Shown here: positions 10,304-22,100 of the stretch, in pieces
Numbering within the stretch: position 1 is the first letter of the stretch
Layout of the letters: each line of letters starts with the position of its first letter
Assembly: GCA_029717555.1 (NCBI GenBank)
Contig: JAMDHS010000083.1
Span: 25,479 to 89,478, forward strand
DNA length: 64,000 nt
Direction: 5' to 3'
From: Peribolospora baueri
Lineage: Eukaryota; Basidiomycota; Peribolosporomycetes; Peribolosporales; Peribolosporaceae
Made by a program: the position numbers and the translations under genes
Notes under the pieces: model-generated
What the model saw: only the letters and a program-made list of their open reading frames with translations
Databases searched by the model: none
Told to the model about the DNA's origin: nothing

Positions 10304-12519
10304 TCACAGACCAGGGGGAGCGCCGTTGGCTCCGCCGGCCAGGCCTCCAGGGACGCCTTCCCAGAGGCCATACTTTTTTCCGGGGTACGTCTGCCACAGC
10401 CGGATCGTTCCTGGACACACCGCGAGAGGAGAGAACAATGTCAACGGAGGAAAGAAGACGAGCAGATCGAAGAGGCTTGACGGCTCACCATCCTCTGGAA
10501 AACGCGGACGAACGAGAAGACCACATTGGAGGGACAGATAAGTGACTTCAATCCTCCTGACTACTACACCAAGAACTCGGCCCATCTCAAACCGAGACCA
10601 CAGACTCACCACTCCCGGTGGCGCCCACCTCCCCATCGGGGCTATAACTAACGCAGTGCACGGGCCCGTGGTGCCCTTTGTGCAGCTCCCTCTCCACGCC
10701 CGTCTCGTAGTCGTATATCCGCACCCACCCGTCGCCCACGCTGCCCGCAATGAACCGGTCCGCCAGCGTCGGGTGCAGCGAGGCCGACGAGGGCGCCTGC
10801 GGGAGCGTCCACTTGCGTCGGATTTGGCGGCTGATTCGGAGAGAAAGGGAAGACGCCGGCGGGGTCAGCGACGTACGAAAAGGGACAAAGCGAGCCGAAT
10901 CGGTACGCCTTTGTCGTCGGGGGCTCAGAGAGCCAGCTCACCTCTCCGCGTCAATGAACAAAACGTCCTTTCCTGTCGTGACCGTCAAAATCTCGCCAAA
11001 GGCGGGACCAGAAGAGCGCTCCATTGAGGTGATCGGATCTGGAAGGACCATCTCGTGTGTCATCGCTTGCGTTCGCAGGTCCCACCATCTTCGAAAGGGT
11101 AAAGGATGTAGGGACCGGCGGAAAGAGGTAGGGAGAATGGGATGAATCGGTGTGCCCACAGCCGTGGACAGATAGGAGAAAAAGAAGACGAAAGAAAAGT
11201 GAGTGACCAAGCGACGACGCTCGCACCAGCTCGATCGACCGCTGTTTCGTCCATAACCCGCAGCACCGTCCTTGAACGTCGACCTTGGTCTCGGCTCCTG
11301 GGACCGTCACTCTCGCGTAAACCACGAAACCCTCCCACGCACCTAATTGCTTTATCCTCCCCAGCGCTCACCGCACTCCTCCCCTCGTTCGCCCCTCTCT
11401 CCCACACGACCGACTTGATCGTCCCACTGTGCGCCAATCCTCCCGCTGCCGTCGCTCCATTCGTACCGGGAGCACCGACCGCAGCGCCGCCCGCAGCGCC
11501 ACCGCCGCCGGAAGAAGAAGCCGGGTTGAAAAAGAGCACGGGATCGGCGTCCGGCCTGTTCAAATCGAACAGTCTAAGCTTCTTCTCGTGCCCGCCAGTG
11601 AGGATGCGATCCCCGGCCGTGGAGATGGCGACGGTCCGAACAATGTGCTCGTGGGAGAAGGTGTGCAAAGGAGCGCCAGTGTATGTGTCCCAGACCTTGC
11701 TGTGGATGGAAGAAGATTAGAGGAGGAAGCAAAACGCGGGGAGCGTACGACTGAGCGGATGAGATCTAGGAATACGGAAACCAACGCTCCCGGGTGACGT
11801 TTTTCTCACGCGGTGAAGTCTGCACTGCCAGTCACCGCCCTGGCAGCGTCTCCTCCTGAAAGCTTGGCGCTCCACACGGCTCCCTTGTGTCCTAATTGTC
11901 GAGGGGAAGGGCAAGTTGTAGCGGAGCGTTGAGATTGAAGTACGAGGAATGGCGACTGAGCCGGTGTTGCTGGATTCCACCTCCAGGAGGCAAATGGGCT
12001 GAATGCCACTTACCGATGAAGGTTCCAATCCAGTCGCCCAACCAATCCCGAAGCCTGACGGAACGAATGAGCAGGTTCAGAAGGCGAAGACACAGAGCGC
12101 AGAAAGTCGAAAGATAAGCAATAAAGGAATGAGTTCTCCAGCAATGAAGCCGTATGAAAAGGCTCTAGAAACAAAGACAGGACAAACGCACATTGGATTG
12201 CCGTCCTTGCAGCTGCTGAGCAAGAGGTAAGTGCCGTCATCCTGAAGACCGGAGAACTCGAGGTGGACGACTGGACGCGTGTGACCGGAGCAAGTGAGGG
12301 GGATCGCTTTCTGAAGACGTCCGATGAATGTATATGAGCGAGGGAGTCGCCGTTCGGTCGAGCATGAGCACCAAGCGACAGCGAGAGTAGTCACGCGAGC
12401 GACACGCCACGAGCGATCAAAAGCTTGTACGAGCATTCAGTCTACTCATCGCAAACCTGGGGGCCACTCACCCTTGGGACAGGAGCGGGAGAAGGAGAGG
12501 CGGAGACAACAGAAGACAT
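10304..12519 (-). CDS. STRAP: STRAP/Unrip-like WD40-repeat protein
   Basis: Nine exons (12519-12472, 12310-12192, 12054-12014, 11891-11810, 11699-11343, 11088-10942, 10830-10610, 10494-10489, 10410-10304) encode 375 residues, close to the 350 of human STRAP. The start region KAIPLTCSGHTRPVVHLEFS and the core blocks GDWIGTFIGHKGAVWSAKL, ADFTAKVWDTYTGAPL, GHHGPVHCVSYSPDGE and GTIRLWQTYPGKKYGLWEG match STRAP specifically rather than generic WD proteins. In animals this protein works with the SMN complex in snRNP assembly and in TGF-beta signalling; only the former is likely in fungi. A Gly/Ala-rich insertion of about 35 residues follows the third repeat. One exon is a 6-nt microexon that supplies Glu-Asp of the last repeat. 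It lies in the same window as Sm D2, an SMN substrate in animals, though the two are not adjacent. Confidence 0.93.
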
Positions 12520-13715
12520 GACGGCCGGCGTGCTGGGTGCGCTGCGTAGGGGCTTGTGGCTTTGGTTGTTCAGGTGGAGGCAAGTAGAGAGGCCGCGGGC
12601 GGACTCGTAGATAGGTCGGGGGCGAAAGGATAGGGGGTGACGAAGAGGAAAAGAACAAGGCCAGAAAAAAGTGGAAGGCGGGGAAGAGGACGATGGGAGC
12701 GAACGTGGATACAGGGAGATGCGGCGGGCGTACAGGAGGGGTGATGGTCGCGCTTGCGCCTGTGCGAGCGGGTCCGATGGGGCCTCGAGTCGAGTGCAGG
12801 AGAAGCGGGAAGGAGAGAGGAAGAAAGGTTGCCCAAATTACACGGCAAGGAGGTGGAGGAGAAAGAAGAGAGGGCGGTGGGAGGAAGAGGAAGAAGTGAA
12901 AGGCGAGCGTTGACCGACGAGGATGGGGGATAGGGATGGAGGAAGAGGAAGAAGATGGCGGTCGTCGACAGGCCCGACTGGCTCTGCTTGACGTTTGGTC
13001 ACGTGCCTACCCGGCGACAGCGCACAAGCTCCGCCGCCGCGCCACGTCCGCCACAGGTGCGACGAGCATCTCTTCTTGGCTGCACTGTCGGTCGGCCAGC
13101 AACAATCTATCTTACCCTTGACCAACTTGTGTAGCTACCCGGCGAGGGGGAGAGAGCAAGTGGCGCATCGAACCAACGCCGCTGGAGAGCGACCGTGTTG
13201 CGGTCAATGAAAGTCGCCCAGCCGTTTCGTTGACTTGACGCGATACGACTGACCCCGTCCAGCGCTGACTTAACACACCGAACAAAACCACGTCTTGCGC
13301 TCCTTCCTCACCTACCGTCGTCCATATGTTACCCCTTCCCTTCTCGCCCCACCGCCGCGTCAGGGGTCCCGCCTCGACCTTCCCCGCAGACTTCTCCACG
13401 CCCCCGCCCCGCCCCGCTTCTGGTGCCCCGTTGCTGCTGTAGAGCCAGCCCAAGAGCACGCCTAGGTTACTGTACTGCTTTCCTACGTATTATGCACCCC
13501 TCGCACGAGTCGAGCAAGTAAGTCGACGGAGCTCGACCCATGGTTGTGAGCTATCATTCTCCCGACTTCCATCTCCCGCCTCGCTCCAGCACCAGCGTAC
13601 TCTACCCCGCCGATCTCAAGTGCGACCTTTACGACCCTGGGCTTTTACCCCAGCCCGATCTCGACGTCATACGCCCTCGAACGCGGAGACAAATTCAGAA
13701 CAAAAGCAAACAATA
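12520..13715. other. Divergent intergenic region, STRAP-like / MFS transporter
   Basis: About 1.2 kb that should contain both promoters. The first 450 bp is purine-rich on the plus strand (GAGGAAGAGG-type tracts around 12830-12960). No recognisable coding, RNA or repeat feature was seen. Confidence 0.55.
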
Positions 13716-16700
13716 ATGCAAGAAGGTGAACAGCAGCGCGAGTGCGGCGTCTCTCAGAAGACTGTGCAGTTGTCTACGGTAGAGCTCGCCGACGCTGTGG
13801 ACAACGACGGCGAAGGCCAGTCGCGAAATGGGACGACAAAAATAAGGACAGGGGAAGGCGGGAAATACAAACACTTCCCCTCTTTCTTCAAACGCTTGGT
13901 AGATAGCCTCCTTCCGGACGTGTCGGAGCATTGGAAAATAGAGAGGGAGGCTGTTGGGATTTCTTATGACGTGCATGAGGAACGCAGGTGAGTACGCCGT
14001 CGTGTGAAGGCCCTGCGTCAAATGGGCTTCAGACCAAGGAATGTATTCGATGACTTCAGAGGTCGTACCGTCACGGATTGCCAATTTTTCTATTATCCTT
14101 TCATCGCTCACATTGACACGAAAAGGCTCAAACGCAAGCTCGACATTCGCATAGTTCCTCTCCTCCTCGTTCGTATCCGACTTTGCGCCTTCTAGGGTGG
14201 CCGTGTTTCTGACCATGTCCATCACCGATCTGAGCGGGCACGTTGTCCCCTTTTTGTCTTCTTCTTTTTGGCCCACCATCTTCAAACTTACTTGCCCATG
14301 CACAGATCACCTACGTACGTTCCAAGCGCAGGCGTTCTCGAGCACGCCCAAGTGAACGTTCTCGGCCGATTTCTCATCGAGAGTTCGGCTCTCCATCCTC
14401 AGATCTTCAATCAATTTGACCGAACGAACTGGGCAAATGCTAAAATCGGTCAGTAAGTTGAATCAGCGCCTTGGAGGGATACAGTTTCGAAGTTTTCGTG
14501 CGCTCGCCCGAAGCCTTTCCGAGGCTGCCTCCCGTCACCGTGCTCGCCGTGCTGACCGCCGTGCATTGTCTCCTTCTTGGTCGGGACATCTCCAGATCCC
14601 ACCTTTTCGAAACGCTTTGATCTGGATGATAATCGAAAGGCAGGTATACCGAACGGATGTCTTTCTTCAGCTGGAGAGCTGGTGTGCTTTTTCGTGCTCA
14701 CGGATGCCGCTCACTGCTACTTTTTCCGCGGCCCATCGGGGTATGCTCTCCGTCTTTAAATCCAGTGGTTGACCCTCCTCTGCATCTTCTACGTTGGTTA
14801 CTCTACCCTTGAAATCCCCGTGAGCCCGTCCAGCCAGCTCAGAGACTCTTTTTGCCTAAATTTTATTAACTTTAGGCGTTTGAATTACTATCTTTATGCC
14901 CCCCTCCTTCTCTTCACACCGCGCCTTATCTCTCACTCTGACGCTGTCCTACCGTTCTCTTATTTCTATTATGGTCGCTTCAGTCGAACATCATGCAGCG
15001 TATCGTCGGTGCCCCTCGGTGGTTCTTTTTCATCCTCACCTGGTGGGGTATCTGCTCTACTTGTGTCATCTTTGCTCAGAGTGAGTAGAGTTTGGTTTTT
15101 CAGGCACGTGTGGACGTCGACTATCGTTGCGACATGCTTCTGTCCTCCCTCACGGCCTGGTGCGCCTCCTTCCACTTGGAATAGACTGGTCGCAAGCCGT
15201 AGTACTGCGCCTCTTGCTAGGGATGGGCGAGGCAGGTGAGTGTATCATTGGTTATCCCGTCTCCATGAAGGAGAACGAGGGTCGGGACGCAACTTATCTG
15301 TCCTCGTCGAGCCAGTCGAGCTCAGGAAGTTGGTCCTTGACGGCCGGATTAGGCATATCATTCAAGCTCACTTCATCCCTTCTCATCGATGTTGGTACTC
15401 ACTTGATATTTGACTTGCGCGCACTGTCTGGCGGCACAGGCTTCTACTCAGGCATCGTGTACTATTTGTCTTTCTGGTCAGCATCTACTGCTTGTTCTTC
15501 CCTCTATTTTTCAATGCTCCGCTCAAATGCTTTCATGTCTCTTCTTCCCGCCTGAATAGGTACCCACCCCGGGAGCTGGCCTTGCGCATCGCGTATTGTG
15601 CCACAGGGACCATCCCAGGCATCTTGGGAGGTTTCCTGGCTTTCGGCGCCTTGAGGGCTGATAATCCCCTGTTGCATGGCTGGGTGAGTCTCGTATGCTC
15701 CTGATTGTTTTTCCGCATCTCTTTGTTTGTCGTCTTTTGTGTCTTTGCGGCACTTTATGACCCTGACTCGCCTGGCCTCTTCCAACATTTGTCACGCCGA
15801 CCCTCAGCAAGTGCTCTTTCTCGTTGAAGGCGTTCCTACCCTCATCATGGCCGTCTGCATCCTCTGCTTTCTGCCCGCCTTCCCATCCACCGCTTCCTAC
15901 CTAACGCGTCGCGAGAAGTATGGAAGCTTTGTCTTCAACATTTCGGTGGTGCCGCAACGTCTGACGGCGCACTTGTCTCGCTGCAATCCGTTGGTCCTCC
16001 ACCCTCACAGGCTCATCGCCGTGGCGCGTATCCAACGTGACGTCAAACCCACTCCTGAAGGCGGCATGGGGCCGTGGGAAAGCTTCAAGAGCCTGTTGAA
16101 CGAGCCCAATATGATTCTCTTCTCGTTGATTTACGGTAGCGTCTTCATTGGAGTTAGCACCATCAGCAACTTGTAGGTCGTCTCTGTAAATTTTAAGCAC
16201 AAGATGACTTGACCGATGTGTTTTGGTCTCTCACCAACAAACGGTCCTTCTTATGTTCTTTCGTACATAGTACGCCGACCATCAGTGAGCCAACCAGCTT
16301 CAACTTTATTCTTCTTCCAGTTGGACATCTTTGTTACCCCTGTTTTCCATGACCCTCACGGCGGGTCCTCTTCTCTCTTTTGCACCTCTCAGTCAAGGAC
16401 ATGGGCTATTCCTCCATAACGTCCCAAGCAATGCAAGTACCCCCTTACACTGTTGCCTGGCTCTTTACCTACTTCCAAGCCTGGTCAAGCGACCGTACCC
16501 GCCAAAGGGCATACCACATCATGGTCTCCACCGGAATCTCTTTCGTCGGTTACGTCCTGCTCTCCGCTCGACTCAGTCCAGCGGTCTCGTATTTTGCCCT
16601 GTTTTTGGTTCTGAGCGGGAATTTCTCTTCTATTCCTTTGATCTCGTGAGTTGGCTGCCAAAGGGGCACTCTCACTGCTTCCTTTGCCGACTGACCGGAC

Positions 16701-17552
16701 CTCGTGAATAACGCTCTTTCCGTTCAACCTTTTCTGGTGGCCTCCCGGCTCGGATGGGCTAATCTTTGCGTCGCAGCGGGTGGACCGCCAACTCATTCGC
16801 ACCGACATTCCGTCGAGGCATAGCCATTGGAGCGATGGTGAGCAGCTTAATCTATTTTGACGCTTCATTATTTCCACTACGACGTGGTACCGTTCGCTAC
16901 TTACTGTGGACGGCAACTCGTCGTCGTTTCCCTTCATGGTCGTCCTCCGCGCGCGTGTCGTGTCATCACAGGTGTCTTTCTCCAACATAGTCTCCATCGC
17001 CAGTTCCTGGGTGCGTCAGGCGTTCGACTCATACGTCAGCCGATTTTGCGATGGGATTTACCGCGATGTCCGTTTGTCCGGGGGCTAAATTGGTTTTCTT
17101 TTTGCGTCTTTTGACGCTCTGTCATGACGTGCGCGCCTCGCCGGCATGCAGATCTATTTCGATCCAGAAGAGTCGTACCGGAAAGCTCACGGCATCGTAG
17201 GCGGGTGAGTTTGCCGTGTTCGTCATTGAAGTCGAACAAACAAAAGGGCCTCCGGCTCGTCTCCTCTTCGGCTCTTCACTCATCACCTTCCTCCATATGA
17301 ACCGTCATCCTTCTCGTTCATCTCCCCAACATCATCCGTCCCGCCCCTTGCCGTCCACTCACCCAAACGAACAGCTGCATGGCAGCTTGCTTCCTCACCA
17401 CCTTGACCCTCCGCCTCCGCTTCCGCGCGCTCAACAAGTCCAGGGAGCAAGGATTCGTCGAGCTGCTCCCCGAAGAGAGACGGCGCCTTGCGGAGGAGGG
17501 GGAACAGATCGAGATACCGGACTGGGATCAGAGATTTCGGTTCATGCTTTGA
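13716..17552 (+). CDS. MFS transporter, anion:cation symporter type (allantoate/nicotinate permease-like)
   Basis: Twelve-helix plasma-membrane carrier for an organic anion; the substrate is unknown. Eighteen exons give 579 residues: 13716-13987, 14033-14168, 14306-14314, 14403-14448, 14596-14639, 14766-14819, 14984-15080, 15185-15235, 15440-15476, 15560-15683, 15808-15917, 16011-16172, 16271-16284, 16393-16645, 16777-16837, 16972-17010, 17152-17204, 17375-17552. Family signatures are RLKRKLDIRIVPLLL, DRTNWANAK, GYSTLEIPSN, RLLLGMGEAGFYSGIVYYLS, DMGYSSITSQAMQVPPYTVA and a cytosolic tail ending QRFRFML. Exons of 9 and 14 nt are needed to restore conserved spacing, and the 14640-14765 intron appears to be GC-AG. 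The N-terminal exon before residue 100 is the weakest part: the start and the first acceptor (14032 or a later in-frame one) are inferred. The gene has less codon bias and longer introns than its neighbours. Confidence 0.85.
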
Positions 17553-18071
17553 GATGATCAGACGGCAGGATGGACGAGGAGCGCGAACGAGCATCAATCG
17601 GCCTTTCTCTCGCTTCCGATACTCTCATCTCATCGATCACGCGTTTGCGATACCCCAGCGTGGGAGTCCGTGCGCATCGGCAGACCGCAACGCTCCAAGG
17701 AAAGATCAACGTATTTGACTGGCGGGCGGAGTGTGTTATGACGAAGCTCTCTGAAGCATCTCGTCCTCTCGATCCGGATGTGCAATGCCTTTGACGTTAG
17801 CAAACAACGCGTCGCCGCCAAGGAAGGAGGAGGCCAAGCGGTCGTCGTACAGGTGACAACCGGGATAGAGTTGGAAGAGGCCAGTCCTCCCCACGGCGAG
17901 CCTATGCGTCGACCCTCGATCGACTTTGCCGTGGAGATGAATAAAGGTTGGAGCTTGCACGCGAACGAGACGGCATGACATTACTGCGTACCCAGACAGT
18001 AAGAAGACATCCATGTACCCTCCGTTCGCCCTTCTCTCATCCATCTATCCCGCAGCGACCGGGCAACTCAT
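17553..18071. other. Convergent 3' region, MFS transporter / QCR7
   Basis: About 520 bp between two stop codons on opposite strands. It should contain both 3' UTRs and poly(A) sites. No gene, RNA or repeat is visible. Confidence 0.55.
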
Positions 18072-18754
18072 TTACTTCTTCGACACCTCCACGTTGTCCC
18101 AGGCCGCTCGCTCGGCTTCCTCCCTCTTGACCTGCTCAACGAGATGGATGAGGTAGCGGTCGTCCTGGTGTTGGGAGATGAGACGACGAGAACGGATATG
18201 GACAAGGCGACAAGGAGAGGGTCAGACAAACGAACCGTCCTTCCAAGGCCCTGACTCGGCCCACTCGAACGACGAAACTCACCTGCTCCGGCTTGATCTG
18301 CTGCTCCTTGGGCAAGTCGGTGTGGAGGATGGAGTAGTGGGATGCGCGGCGGAGACGCCACGCTCGGTCGTACTCTTGTCGGGGGGAGAGGCGGCCGAGG
18401 GCCTGGTTTGAGAAGAAGACCCGGAGGAAGCACGCGTCCAAGGTCGTGGGCAGGCACACACGAGATGAGAAGTGGTCAGTCGGAGGCAAGGCATAAGCGC
18501 GCATAGACAATCTAAGGGCCCTCGAGACCGCCATAGAGCTTGCGGGCTGAGACTACCGCGCCGGCGACGGGTGGAACGACGGACAGACTCACCTTCTGAA
18601 CGGTCTCGTTCTCCTCGATGAGCAAGTCGTCGTACTTGAGGCCCATCTGCCTGTGGCCGGAGACGTTGGCGTAGACGTTGGCAAGAGGCCTGAGGGCCTT
18701 GAAGAGGCCTGGGGTGTTGACCTTGAGACAGTTGTAGAGAGAAACGACTGGCAT
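18072..18754 (-). CDS. QCR7: Cytochrome b-c1 complex subunit 7 (Qcr7)
   Basis: Subunit of respiratory complex III in the mitochondrial inner membrane; it binds the matrix side of cytochrome b. Exons 18754-18593, 18402-18283 and 18164-18072 encode 124 residues, against 127 in budding yeast. Diagnostic blocks are GHRQMGLKYDDLLIEENETV, QALGRL-type continuation as ALGRLSPRQEYDRAWRLRRA and the C-terminal DNVEVSKK. As in other Qcr7 proteins there is no cleavable presequence. All three exons join in phase 0. The start at 18754 (MPVVSLYN) is the first Met in frame. Confidence 0.96.
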
Positions 18755-19180
18755 GGTTGCGGGGGGGCCAAATCGGCGGTGAAGAGGATGGATGGAGTTT
18801 CTTAAGATGACCGGCGGGCGATGAGCGGATCGAGCCGGGCAGAGCGGGCCGCGTGCGAAGACGGAGGCCGTCGCCGCAGCAGCAAGAAGTAGCCACGTGG
18901 GCGCCGCGCTTTGCTCCGCCTACTCCCGAACACGGGCGCGCTTTCCACTCGTGCGAGCCAGCATGGCCCGAGCGCTGTATGGGCGACCGACCGGCGTAGT
19001 TCCCGACTGCTTTGTAGAGATCGTCTCGCCGTTCTATTCACACCTTCAGGAAAAAAGGGTCAAGGAAAAATGGCACCAAAGTCTTACTTCCCATCACACG
19101 CGCGAGGCTCTATTGTAGCTTCCAAACTTCGATGCCCGGACGATGCGAGAGAAAGACAAGTAAATGATTCGGACCATCCG
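18755..19180. other. Intergenic: QCR7 promoter and SNF2 gene 3' end
   Basis: About 425 bp between the QCR7 start and the stop codon of the SNF2-family gene, both on the minus strand. It should hold the QCR7 promoter and the upstream gene's 3' UTR. Nothing further is recognisable. Confidence 0.55.
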
Positions 19181-22100
19181 TCACGCGGCGGCGAAACCCA
19201 GCCGTCTCCTCTTCACGTTTTCCTCCCGGCCTCCACCGTCGTCACCGCCAGGGCAATCGTCCCCCATGTTTGATTGTCGCCGATGGTGTGATGGAGCAAC
19301 GCTCCGAGAGCACGGAGGGGGAGAAAGGACGGTGACGGCTTCACGTCTGATGCCATTCACCTTCGCCGTTCGCGGCGCTGCCGGAGAACGGGATGAGGGA
19401 GATGCGAGTTCGTCGACGCACACCTGCGAGTCCGTCTCCTCGACGACATCGTCTTCGTCTTCGCGCTTGACAGACGGAAACGGAACGGCTCGGAGGACCG
19501 GTACGTTGTTCGTCGAAGCCGTGGCGGCGACGCCCGTCGGTCTTCGCCGATCGGCCCAGGGCACCTGTTCGTCGAGCTCGTCGAGCTCGTCTTCCTCTTC
19601 CGACTCAGGGATAGCGGTGACGACCGGCTCAAGCTCGTCCAGCTCGTCCAACTCGACGTCCACAGGCTCATCCTTGACCACTGCCACTCGAGACCCGATC
19701 AGCGTCACATCGTCCGCTTCTCCATTCCAGTCCGCTTCCTCTTTCGCGGGGAATAGCGGGATGCGATGCTTGAACGAGGGGTGGCGCTCAGGAGAGGAAG
19801 AGTCCGAAGCCGTGAGAAACGCTGGCGTCTTGATGAAATCCGCCATTTTCCAGTCGTCCTCCATGCTCTTCGTGAGCGAGACGAGCGAGCGCGAGAGCTC
19901 GCGACGCCGCTGGAGCATGAACTCTTCCGATGTGCCTCGCACGGCAAGCGTGAGAGCCGAGACGGGCCGCTGTTGTCCGATGCGGTGGGAGCGTTTGATT
20001 GCCTGCGCTTCGAGATCATGTTGCCAGCAGGGCTCGACGAAAATGACTCTGGACGCGGCATGCTGTTGCATAACGACGAAGGAAGCAATGTCAAATGCAA
20101 TCGTCCGTCTCGTCAGAACGGACGACGTCAAAGAAGCGAGAAAGCATGGCTCACCAAGTCCAATCCACGGCCGGCAAGGGCGACGTCCATGATCATGACG
20201 CGGAAGCGGGCCGAAGACTGGAACGTTTCCGCGTATACCGCGCGCTTCTCGGCGTTTAGGCCGTGTGACACGAACATGAGGTCTGTTGTGTGAAACATGA
20301 GTGCCATGAGCCGTGACCGGGCCGAAAAAGGTTATCAGAAACCATCAGCAGCCCGTGGTCGTCCACCGAGAGCCTCGTATGGTCAAGCCCAGCCTACACT
20401 CACTCTCCACACCGACCAGATCGAGCGCCTCGCCGACAAAAAAGACAACGTTATCCTGCGAAGTAAAGATGAGAAACTTGTCGTCTGGATGAGAGAGCAC
20501 CTCGTCGATGATGGCCTGCAACTTGATCGAGGTCGTACCCGTGATGGTGCATTCGGCTAGGCCGGATGACGAGGGCAATCGGGAGGTCGGACGGTGCGCG
20601 TTGCCGAAGACTGCCAGAGAGAGAGGCGAGTGAAAGAGGAGGACGGAAAGCAAAATGGGGAAGAAGAGGTGAAATAAGGGCAAGCGCACAAACATGAAGA
20701 CGATAGGCGGCAGGGGAAATTCAGATCCTCACGCGCTCGGATCGCGTCGCCTTTCTCGCCCGCCTCCATGAGATGATCCGCCAGCCGATGTCGCCTCGCC
20801 TCCTCGTCGCGCACCTTTCTCTGCAGCTGATCCAGCTCCTTGGCGTGCGACTTGTCGGTCGTATGAGCGAGCGCGATGACCGCCGACAAGTTTTCCTTCT
20901 CTTCCGCCTCCGCCCCTGCGCCACCCCCAGCTGCCGCCTTGCGGGCTGTCGCCTTGGACCGGGCCGACCGGTCGGAGCGCACGGCCTCGACGAACTTCTT
21001 GCGCTTCCATCGCTCTCCATGCGTATACAGCTCCTCCCAAAGCTCCTCGTCGTCCATGACGCCTTGGCCGATCGACGTGTCCAGACCCTTTCTCATCTCG
21101 ACGATCGCTTCGGCCTGCATGGCAGACTCGCTCGGGGCCAAGTCACCAAAGGCGACCGTCGGCGTGTTGTTGACAAAGCCGTCCCAGCTCCGAGCGAGCT
21201 CGGAGGGGAGGTGGGGCGAAAAGTAATGCAAGTTACCGGCGAGCATGACGCGGATCCAAAAGCGGTCTTCGAAGGCCATTCGCAAGTGCCGATAAGCACC
21301 GCGGAGCAGCTCCCGGTCCTCGAGAGAATACCCGCGCTCGTCCGCCTTGTCGAGGCCATCTTTGGCGATTTTGATCGATTCCTCGATCTGGTGGACCATG
21401 TCTTTTCCGAAGAAGAAGAAACATGCCTGCAAGGGGGGACGGGGGACGAGAGCGGCGTTGTTCGTTCGAGTCGGCGTCCGTCGGCCACGCGATCATCGAA
21501 TTGGACGCACCTCCGTCAAGTTACGAGCCACTACCCGGAGGTTGTGTTTATTCGATGGATGAAAGATGCTGGAACGCGAGGGCGCGGTACAAGGCGAGAG
21601 CGTCAGCGGGCACGGAAAGGCTGGGCGGGACGGTGAGCGTTGGGGAAAGGGGCACTCACTAGTCCTGATCCACTCGCTGCGAGAGGACGGCGTTGGCGGC
21701 GAGCAGCGCCTGGGCAGCGTTGAAAGTTTTTCTGAGGACGGGCGTAGCGCAAAGAGAAGCGAATGGTCGAGTGAGCCGGGAACGCGGACCGACCGAAGCC
21801 GAGGGCTCGACGCCGGTCTGCTCACCGCTCCAGAGGCGCAAAATCGAGCAATCGCACTTTGTGCTCCAAAGGCGGCAAGGAGACGTCCCTCTCGACGTCC
21901 TCGGCTCTGCCGCAACAGAGCAAAGCGGCGTGACCAACGTACGTGATGAGGAAAGGAACCGAAAACCAACCCGGACGATTTGATAGCTCGCACAGACACA
22001 CCTATTCCGAATCATCAATCTCCTCATCAGCGCATCTATCCTCCTCGTGGCGCCGAACTCGGGCCCGGTGGGGTTCAATAGCGGCTGCATGACATGCGTC

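Noticed and set aside
13165-13185. Possible tRNA B-box (TCGAACC) in the intergenic region
   Set aside because: No A-box at the right spacing and no foldable cloverleaf around it. Similar TCGAACC strings elsewhere lie inside coding exons.
13695-14303. A 202-codon minus-strand ORF with a segment (FEPFRVNVSDERIIEKL) resembling an epoxide-hydrolase N-terminus
   Set aside because: It overlaps the first two exons of the MFS transporter. The plus-strand RLKRKLDIRIVPLLL continues perfectly into later transporter exons, while the minus-strand frame has no downstream hydrolase domain.
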